NCBI GenBank assembly: GCA_963281255.1 | Contig: OY725503.1 | Location: 3,348,001-3,412,000, forward strand | Length of the DNA stretch: 64,000 bases | From: Aphrocallistes beatrix | Lineage: Eukaryota; Porifera; Hexactinellida; Sceptrulophora; Aphrocallistidae | Reading direction: 5' to 3' | Shown: positions 56,782 through 64,000 of the stretch, in pieces | Numbering within the stretch: position 1 is the stretch's first letter | Layout: each line of letters opens with the position of its first letter | The notes under the pieces: generated by a model | Seen by the model: the letters and a program-made list of their open reading frames with translations, nothing else | Told to the model about the DNA's origin: nothing | Database searches by the model: none | Position numbers and translations under genes: made by a program

Positions 56782-57467
56782 TTAAATCAAGCTACAACAT
56801 TTGTTGCTGCTATCTGATTTCTTTCTTTTGTTGCGCTTCCATAGCGGAGCTCTTATTGCCTCTTCAAAAACTTCCTTGACTCCTGTGTGAGTTAGAGCTG
56901 AGCATTCTAAGTACTTAACTGCTCCCACTTCCTCCACCACCTCTACGTACGAGATGGGACCTAACTCCCTGTCTCTTAAGTTCTGTACAAACTCTGCATC
57001 CTCTCGTAGGTCCAGTTTAGTGCCCACTAGGATTATGGGGACGTTAGGAGAATAATGAGACACTTCTGGGTACCACTACATAAGAGGGTATTGATGGAAT
57101 TAGACTACATAAGAGGGCATTGATGGAATTAGAATACAAAATTCGCCATTGTCAAGCTTCGTCACGCTTATCTTATCCCAAATGCGTGCAAACTCGATTA
57201 CATTGTTTTCTTACCTGGTCTCTCACGTTGGCTAAGGAACAAGGTGAGATAAGAGAGAAACATAAGAGGAACACATCTGTTTGGGAGTAGGAAAGTGGTC
57301 GCAAACGGTCGTATTCACTCTGCCCAACTGTATCCCATGGGTAAAGCTCCACTGATAGACCATCTATATTAACGTCCACGCCAAAACCACAATATACAGT
57401 TGGAAGGTAATCGCCTGGAAACGAATTGGTGTGATAGCTTGCATAGAGACAGGTCTTGCCAACCGCT
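56782..57467 (-). pseudogene. Rac-like GTPase R4, no exon 1 found
   Basis: Exons 57215-57467 and 56782-57075 are open, with a canonical acceptor and donor. They encode [20 protein letters not shown], switch I LPTVYCGFGV with T35, switch [20 protein letters not shown] (A59V, Q61 kept), then G4, G5, polybasic tail and CAAX CSLI. The last exon is nine bp shorter, losing three residues after SYVE. A first exon with the P-loop start was not found between 57468 and the next gene, where Helitron-like debris begins. It may be a pseudogene, or exon 1 may have diverged. The sequence from 57063 to 57135 repeats the exon-3 upstream stretch (CTACATAAGAGGGTATTGAT) twice. Confidence 0.7.
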
Positions 57468-57494
57468 CTGGAAGAAATTGAAATTTGAATGGGG

Positions 57495-57770
57495 CTCAGA
57501 TATCCTTTTTTTTAAACTCGATTAAAGTGTGTCGATATTATATATATATATATACACGTATATATATCGACTATAACTCAGACATTTTAGGTGAAAGAAA
57601 GCTTAAATTTTAATAGACTGTGCATATAATATATTCGCCACATATTATCCAACTATCATCAAAAAATGATGACAGTTTGAGTGATATCGATTATAACAGT
57701 AGATCGGAGGTACAAGTATTTAGAGATGTTCAACCTTACAATCAATGTGAGCCTTTTAGTCACGGAGAAT
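57495..57770 (+). mobile_element. Helitron-like fragment in the R4 upstream region
   Basis: CCTTTTTTTTAAACTCGATT, a TA run, CATCAAAAAATGATGACAG, GATATCGATTATAACAGTAG and TTAGAGATGTT follow the family order in shortened form. Confidence 0.5.
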
Positions 57771-58700
57771 TTTCGTCCCCTGAAATACCCCTTTCACACC
57801 TACTTATTTCCAAAATGGATGAGCAATGACATTATAATGTTTATACAGACTAGCGTTAATTTGCGCGATCTAATCAATATATTAATTGGAGAATTTGGAA
57901 AAATAAAGTAAACCAGCTCTAAAAGATGCCAAGAAATAATATTACATTACAATCTTAGGCAAGGATAAAATCCTCAGAATTTCTGGAAATGTTTTAAAGA
58001 AATAATTCCAAGAAAATCAATAATCAACCATACAAATCAGACTATAGGATATCGTAGTATTGAAAAAGAATCTAGGCGATTACCCAAATGTTTAGTGATT
58101 ACTTTTCAAATACTGCTGAAGAAGATATAGATGTCAAAATTTATTTAACCTAGCATTTTCAGCAAGCGAACTTTTCGTAATTCCAGCTATCTGTAAATAT
58201 TTTGTCTTCAAACAGCTTGTATCATAACAGAACTAAACATCGGATTGGAACATTTAGACTCTAGAGAAGAATTATTATACTTTTGAGTTGTCTGTTTTTG
58301 ACATTAGAGCATTATAATTCCTAAATTTAAAAAGACTGATTTGCAAAACTTCACAACAAGGTAGCAAATAAATATATAATTCATGTGGATCTTAAAACAA
58401 AACAAGTAAGTAGTATGTTAATATAATATAAGTAATATGGTTGCTTAAAATTAGTTTAAACCCTGGAACGACTTTGGGGTCAAAGGTATAAATAGAAATG
58501 ACCCCACTTTCATTTTCACTTTCAATTCACTTTCACTTTCACTTTCAATTTCCCAAGTTGTTCCAGGGTTAACCACGAATTCTCTACAGTGCCATCCTCG
58601 AACCATTTTGAAGAAAATCGATGTAGAATCAATGAAAAGGATCATTATATAATATACGAAGTTATATACTAGCATAATCAAACCATTTTCAGAAAAATTA
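57771..58700. other. spacer between R4 and R5; simple CACTTT repeat
   Basis: 58503-58553 is a CACTTTCA/CACTTTCAATTC microsatellite within a short stretch having AAACCCTGGAACGAC on one side and GTTGTTCCAGGGTT on the other, i.e. a small inverted element at about 58458-58572. No gene. Confidence 0.45.
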
Positions 58701-58763
58701 ACTTAGCTCGTTTAACCAATCTATGGTCCAGAAAAAAAGGTCTGCGCCATTGCCTTAGTGTAT
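58700..58763. mobile_element. solo P-element-like terminal repeat
   Basis: AACCAATCTATGGTCCAG, GCGCCATTGCCTTAGTGTAT and ACAATGCTATG match the right terminal repeat of 35895-38245 with changes. No partner end was found. Confidence 0.65.
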
Positions 58764-59100
58764 TACAATGCTATGATCCGAATCGTAACTGAAGGGAACG
58801 CCCCCCAAACCATCACTGATTATTCCAGTAATCACAAATATATAAGTACATGTATATCAAGTTATCTGAATCAATATCTAACCAGATGGTTCCTACATTG
58901 TATTGAGTGTCTTTACTACCATCACGACCGAATTGTTTCTGGAATATTGCATCACATTTGAAATCAAATAATTAGTCATTTAATAAATCTGTAGCAAATG
59001 TTGAAACAATTTTTACGCAAATTCCATAAGGACTTTTCAAGTATCAATCACTAACAATCTAACTAAAATATACATTCACAAACAATGTATAACATTTAAG

Positions 59101-61354
59101 TTAAATCAAGCTACAACATTTGTTGCTGCTATCTGATTTCTTTCTTTTGTTCCGCTTCCATAGCGCAGCTCTTATTGCCTCTTCAAAAACTTCCTTTACT
59201 CCTGTGTGAGTTAGAGCTGAGCATTCTAAGTACTTAACTGCTCCCACTTCTTCCATCATGGATAATCCTTCTAAGTACGAGATGGGACCTAACTCCCTGT
59301 CTCTTAAGGTCTGTACAAACTCTGCATCCTCTCGTAGGTCCAGTTTAGTCCCCACTAGGATTATGGGGGTATTAGGAGAATGATGAGACACCTCTGGGTA
59401 CCACTACATAAGAGGACATTGATGGAATTAGAATAATTTTTTATAGTCCATCTATTGTCGAGAAAATGTCGAGAAAACTGTGATCGTAAAACTTTTGGGT
59501 GTGGATCCAGGATGGGATTTTGCCATTTTCTGTGAACATTCCTTCCATTATCCGCAAGAAAAAAACTACTCAGGACAAAAAAATAAATAGCAAATCAACT
59601 TGAGTATTTGAAATTGAAATATTATATATTAAATGACCAGCTAATACTAATACAAGATCAAAGCATAGCCCTCTGTATATAAGGCCTGCAATCTAAATCT
59701 CAAAAATGGACCAGGGATGCGGTCGAAGATGGTTGATCTGCCTTAAATCATACCATCGGCTGGCGTGGGATTTTTATACCGCATCCATGGTCCATTTTTT
59801 TATATTTAGATAGCAGGCAGAGGCGCATTCATTTTTCGAATCGATTTTTGGAATATTGTCATTTGTCCGAATCGATTTTTAGAATATTGTCACTCGTCCG
59901 AATCAATATTTGGATTGACTGTAACTTGTCCAAATGGGAACGCTACATTTTTCAGAATCTTGAAGTAGTCATTAGTCAGAATTTCCTTTGCAGGCGTTGG
60001 TCAGAATAGGATTTCTAGTAGATGGCACTCAACCCCCTCGTCTCGAAATTAAAATGAAATTAAAATCCCTCACACTTTTCTGATATATATCAAAATGTTG
60101 ACTTTCAATCTCATTCGAAAAAAAAACTAAAATACCTCAACCACCTTCTCACGTAACTAGAGTAGCACTCGCATTCTGACAAAGTCAGAACTCGATAAAA
60201 TTTATTCTGACAAGCACCAGCAAAGGAAATTCTGACTAATGATTACTTCAAGATTCTGAAAATGCAGCGTCCCAATTTCGGACAAGTGACAATATTCCAA
60301 ATTACGATTCGGACAAATGCTGCGGCAGGCCTTATATACAGAGGGCTATGCTCAAAGATACTGTTCACTTACCTTGTCCTTCACGTTCGAAAATGAACAA
60401 GGAGAGATAAGAGAGAAACAAATGAGGAATACATATGTATCGCAGTAGTCATTGACCCGCAATCGGTCATAATCACTCCCTGCAGCTGTGTCCCATAGGC
60501 AAATGCATGCTGAAATACCATCTACGTTAACGTCCACACAAAAACCACCATAAACAACTGGAATGTAATCGCCTGGAAACGAATTGGTGTGATAGCTTGC
60601 AAGGAGACAGGTCTTGCCAACCGCTCTGGAAAAAGGAATTTAACAACCTTAAAAGTACCAAAATCATAGGCGCCCAACTCGGGGGGCAACAATGGTACTT
60701 AATGAGAAATTTAGCTACTAGTAATAGGCGGCGCGCTCTTATTTTTGAGGAGCGCACTCCTTTTAATAAAATTAGTTCCTACAATTTCCCCTGATATCTA
60801 ACAATTTTTCTCAACATTTCCTACTGAAGTTCAATTAGGGTAAATTAAAATTAGAATATGACATAAAAAAGAAACTCAGATCTTATTCTTTTTTAATATT
60901 GTTTGAATTTTATAATAAATTTCATCGCATTATCAATATTCTCCAAAAAAATTAATTATTTTAAAGGATCGGGATCCTATTATAGGTAATTATCCCTAAG
61001 TTGCCCCAGAATGTGTTACGTCATTTCCAGTTTAAGCTATTTTTAACAGGGAACCCATACAAGTTTGGGGTAGTTACTAAAAATAGAAAAATCCCACGAC
61101 AAATTAGGGGTAAAGAGCGCGCCCTAATTTTCAGGAGCGCTTAATGCTCTGGTAATACTCGTAGAAAACTAATTTTGAGTAAATTATGCTATCAGGCAAA
61201 TCCTGCTAGATACAAAGTACATACATATACATCCCTCCCATAAATAGCAAATGAATTGTTTTTCTGTGTCTGTAGTATTGTTACTACCCAATCGTACAAA
61301 TTATTCAGTAATAACTCACTCATCTCCAGCCACAACACATTTGAATGAATTCAT
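59101..61354 (-). CDS. Rac-like small GTPase R5 with altered catalytic residues
   Basis: Exons: 61320-61354 ([12 protein letters not shown]), 60373-60625 and 59101-59403; 196 residues, frame open, splice sites canonical. Joining gives GDEAVGKT, so the P-loop G12 is glutamate. Switch I reads [11 protein letters not shown] (T35 to V). Switch II reads [19 protein letters not shown]60 to A, Q61 to G, and the usual RPLSYPQ is lost. The last exon is conserved, with TKLD, ECSAL, a polybasic run and CAAX CSLI. A protein still made would probably hydrolyse GTP poorly or not respond to effectors and GAPs normally. Intron 2 carries a P-like MITE with a foldback element inside. Confidence 0.75.
59664..60350. 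mobile_element. P-like hairpin MITE hosting a foldback element
   Basis: Ends CATAGCCCTCTGTATATAAG and its complement. Removing the insert 59819-60324 plus one copy of GCAGGC leaves a MITE of about 175 bp: left arm with ATGGACCAGGGATGCGGT, right arm with ACCGCATCCATGGTCCAT. Flanks share TCAAAG. It lies in R5 intron 2. Confidence 0.75.
59819..60324. mobile_element. foldback iteron element 2, 6-bp TSD GCAGGC
   Basis: Starts AGAGGCGCATTCATTTTTCG, with GCAGGC at 59813-59818 and 60325-60330. Units ATTGTCATTTGTCCGAATCG and TTGTCACTCGTCCGAATC repeat on the left; inverted GATTCGGACAAATGCTGCG closes the right. A second inverted pair (CTTGAAGTAGTCATTAGTCA; TGACTAATGATTACTTCAAG) is nested further in. 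Confidence 0.8.
60630..61315. other. R5 intron 1 with a GAGCGCGCC inverted motif and dispersed repeat
   Basis: GGCGGCGCGCTC at 60727 with TTATTTTTGAGGAGCGCACTC, and AGAGCGCGCCCTAATTTTCAGGAG at 61114 (written here in two parts of the same motif), suggest an element of about 470 bp starting TAGGCGCCCAACTCGG. The GTTTAAGCTATTTTTAACAG repeat is at 60995-61090. Confidence 0.35.
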
Positions 61355-61442
61355 TCTGACAACTAGCTTGAATAGATTGTACAAGTATCTACAAAAGATA
61401 CATAGTTGAAACTATTATTTATACAACAAAATACCTATCTCT

Positions 61443-62010
61443 TAGAGGCGCATGCATTAGTTCGAATTCTGTATGTAGTCGTTAGTTCGAATTCTGCATG
61501 TAGTCGTTAGTTCGAATTCTGCATGTAGTCGTTAGTTCGAATCGAATTTGGACATGTAGTCGTTAGTTCGAATCGAATTTGGAGATGTAGTCGTTAGTTC
61601 GAATCGAATTTAGTAATGTAGTCGTTAGTTCGAATCGAATTTGGTAATGTAGTCGTTAGTTCGAATTAGAATTTGGACATATACTCATTATCATTAGCTC
61701 TCTATAAGACACTCAACTACCCCCTTCGTTCAGAAATGCTTTTTTCATCCTCAATTTTCTACTATTCTCTAAAGAAAATGCTTCTTTTCCCTCAGTTCTT
61801 ATAACTACTCTTCCAAATGCCACTCAATGACAGTAATACATTGAAAATCTATTCGAACTAATGCTGCGCCTCCACAAATTACAACTCCCTATTTATGCCC
61901 AAATTCGATTCGAACTAACGACTACATGCCCAAATTCGATTCGAACTAACGACTACATGCAAAATTCGAACTAACGGCTACTTTGAAATTCGAACTAATG
62001 CTGCGTCCCC
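61443..62010. mobile_element. foldback iteron element 3, 6-bp TSD ATCTCT
   Basis: Starts TAGAGGCGCATGCATTAGTT and ends AACTAATGCTGCGTCCCC; ATCTCT at 61437-61442 and 62011-62016. The left arm has eight to nine tandem units of 25-31 bp around TAGTCGTTAGTTCGAATC; the right arm has three inverted units plus an extra internal end-like block (AACTAATGCTGCGCCTCC at 61860). It sits in the 5' flank of R5; R2 and R3 flanks show the empty site. Confidence 0.85.
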
Positions 62011-62239
62011 ATCTCTCATTCGCATAATTACAATTATTATCTAAATTAAGAATATTTAGGAATAAAATATTCATTCAGCATAATCTACAGCCGAGTATGT
62101 CTAAAAAGTTGCATTTCATTGGGAGCGCAGAAATTCCTACACTGATATCAGAAAATATCCTACACTACACTCAATCAAGGGATTATCTAGTAGCGCGAGA
62201 CGCTCCTTTAGGCGTATGATTCTAAGCCCGAAAGTGTTT

Positions 62240-62540
62240 AAGAGCGTGAAGTTAGAATGTTACCCAATTTACCTTATAATGTCATTTATCAATTGAAGCG
62301 TTTGAAATTTCAAGGGTTTGAAACATAGCGTATTTCTGGAGGGCTGTGTAATACCCTGCACCCAATGTAGGAACATGCCCCACAGATTGTGGCGACCAGC
62401 ATGAAGAATGGATATAACGGTATTTTATGGGAGGAATAGAACCCAATACTGGATTATAAAGGTAGGATTTTGGGGACTTTCGAATATGCATCTAATACCG
62501 CCCATGCTATTATACTACCATAGGATCATACGTAGTTCCT
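62240..62540. repeat. duplicated 3' flank block of R6
   Basis: Homologous to 55683-55880 and 56440-56480 (see those entries). A B-type Rac 3' flank. Confidence 0.55.
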
Positions 62541-63497
62541 GTAGGGTTCTATTTGGGGGTACCCAGCCCCCCAAATTATCAAATTAATAAGAATATTTGG
62601 GGATCACCTCCATTTTTTGGCGGGGACCCCCATTTATATACCTCTGATTTCATTTGGGGGAGTGCCCCTCCCCCCAAATTTGGAGGAGACCTGCCCAATT
62701 TGACAAATTCATTTTTTGTTCCTAAATTCACTTTTAAAACTATAATTTAATGTTCCATCTTCTTTTTTCTTCACATTAACACTAATAATTATTTCTCTCC
62801 ATTTTAATTTTAAATAAGGTACGTATACGTAATTACGTATGCGTAATTATTACGAAGTAAGTAGGAATTTCGCGCCAAGTAGGATAGTCCCTACTTGGCA
62901 GATCGGAGTATTTTGTACGGCGCAGATCCAAGTAATTAGAGAAATTCCAATGGTTTATACATAAATATTCTGTACATATTACTGATGAAGGCCATAATCT
63001 AAAATTCAATTATATCTGTATAGCTGGATGAATACAACTTTCTACCATGTTAGAATTTTGGTTTAGCTTTTCTGCGTTTCAGTTCACTTAATTATATAGA
63101 CGAATGTGTACTACAAACTGTGCTAATTCTGCACATAAATGTTAATCATGAAATAACTGAAATTAGAACGAATCTTCTTAGGCAATAGTGCTGACATGTC
63201 GCGACTGTTGCTGTTCCTCGTGACAAACAATTGCAGAAAATCGCAGAAAATAAGGAGTTTAAAAAAAGAAGATAATAGTCTAATACGTAAAAATAATACT
63301 CGTTCAAAATCACAAATTTGAGTTAAATAAAAAGTAATAGTATTCCCACAAAATAGAATATTGTGGAGAGTTCCCCCCCAAATGAAGCCCAGAGGCTGTG
63401 TAAATAGGGAGGGTCTCCTATAAAAATGGGGGTGACCCCCCCAAATATTCCAATGAATTTGTTAATTTTGGGGAATCCCCCCCAAATAGAACCCTAC
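62541..63497. mobile_element. GGGTTCTATTTGGGGG element, 7-bp TSD AGTTCCT
   Basis: Ends GTAGGGTTCTATTTGGGGG and CCCCCAAATAGAACCCTAC. AGTTCCT at 62534-62540 and 63498-63504. The sub-terminal regions, about 150 bp each, are inverted and carry several G- or C-runs of four to eight. The centre is AT-rich and includes TACGTATACGTAATTACGTA. No ORF of interest. R4's flank shows the uninterrupted form. Confidence 0.8.
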
Positions 63498-63710
63498 AGT
63501 TCCTATAATGCAATAGAGTAGGAAACACACTTAAAAAATAGATGTGAGAGAAAGTATTTTTTTAAGTAAGGTTTATTGGAGCATGAATAGTGCTGTTGGA
63601 TCTAGTTTGTTGTTTGAAATGTTCTTTAAATGTAAATAATTAGTTAGAAGATAAATATTTACTTTTAAATTCATTAATACACATTACAATTTACAAACTA
63701 TCCATTTGTG

Positions 63711-64000
63711 TTAAATCAAGTTACAACATTTGTTGCTGTTATCTGATTTCTCTCTTTTGTTGCGCTTCTGTAGGACAGCTCTTGTTGCCTCTTCAAAAAC
63801 TTCCTTTACTCCTGTGTGAGTTAGAGCTGAGCATTCTAAGTACTTAACTGCTCCCACTTCCTCCATCATGGTTAATCCCTCTACGTACGAGATGGGACCT
63901 AACTCCCTGTCTCTTAAGGTCTGTACAAACTCTGCATCCTCTCGTAGGTCCAGTTTAGTCCCCACTAGGATTATGGGGGTGTTAGGACAATAATGAGACA
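63711..64000 (-). CDS. Rac-like small GTPase R6, last exon, cut by window end
   Basis: Encodes the C-terminal part from [20 protein letters not shown] through ECSALTHTG to the polybasic KRNKREK and CAAX box CNLI. The exon should start at about 64013, outside the window, so earlier exons are not visible. It is near-identical to the last exons of R1 and R3. Confidence 0.8.
   Translation of the reverse strand, partial: SHYCPNTPIILVGTKLDLREDAEFVQTLRDRELGPISYVEGLTMMEEVGAVKYLECSALTHTGVKEVFEEATRAVLQKRNKREKSDNSNKCCNLI

Noticed and set aside
60527-60794. Frames on both strands near 60.6 kb
   Set aside because: They overlap R5 exon 2 and intron 1 and show no family signature.

Overview
This is an animal nuclear genome window. 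It is AT-rich, its genes carry GT-AG spliceosomal introns, and its protein families are animal ones: Rac-type small GTPases, a TRPA-type ankyrin channel, an SLC2-like sugar transporter and a coiled-coil/NHL protein. The coiled-coil block of the NHL protein resembles the TRIM-like/NHL families I associate with sponges, so a sponge is my best guess for the host. That is an inference from memory; another early-branching animal is possible.

Layout. 1-3,800: transposon remains (mariner transposase tail, Tc1-type and hAT-type MITEs, one nested in the other). 3,851-4,210: a small basic orphan gene. 6,227-7,298 (-): a seven-helix receptor-like gene broken by two frame changes. 7,950-12,750: nested small elements (hAT MITEs, Helitron-like element, long-TIR element, tRNA-SINE carrying a minisatellite MITE). 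12,737-12,991 (-): a truncated coiled-coil gene. 13,490-14,836 (-): an intron-less MFS sugar transporter. 15,871-20,504 (+): a small membrane ORF followed by a three-exon TRPA-like channel. 20,870-28,750: elements again, including a nearly complete 2.3-kb hAT, a Ty3/Gypsy fossil and an unusual foldback element.

28,780-64,000 is dominated by a tandem cluster of Rac-like GTPase genes, all on the minus strand. Six copies (R1-R6) are visible; R6 is cut by the window edge and R4 lacks a recognisable first exon. Each has the same three-exon structure: a tiny first exon ending inside the P-loop, a middle exon with switch I/II, and a last exon with the G4/G5 motifs and the CAAX tail. The core fold, polybasic tail and prenylation box are preserved, but P-loop and switch residues differ strikingly between copies (T35 lost in R2, 10-residue insertion in switch I of R3, G12E with T35V, G60A and Q61G in R5). 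Introns and spacers are packed with elements: a P-superfamily transposon, a DD34E Tc1 element, Helitron-like copies and many MITEs. A coiled-coil/NHL gene lies head-to-head with R3, and a broken copy of its 5' end sits further along, so the duplicated unit probably included both genes.

The most unusual mobile DNA is a family of three foldback elements (27,187-27,759; 59,819-60,324; 61,443-62,010). They are built from tandem iterons in inverted arms, share the core GTCNYTWGTYMGAATC, and each is flanked by a 6-bp target duplication.
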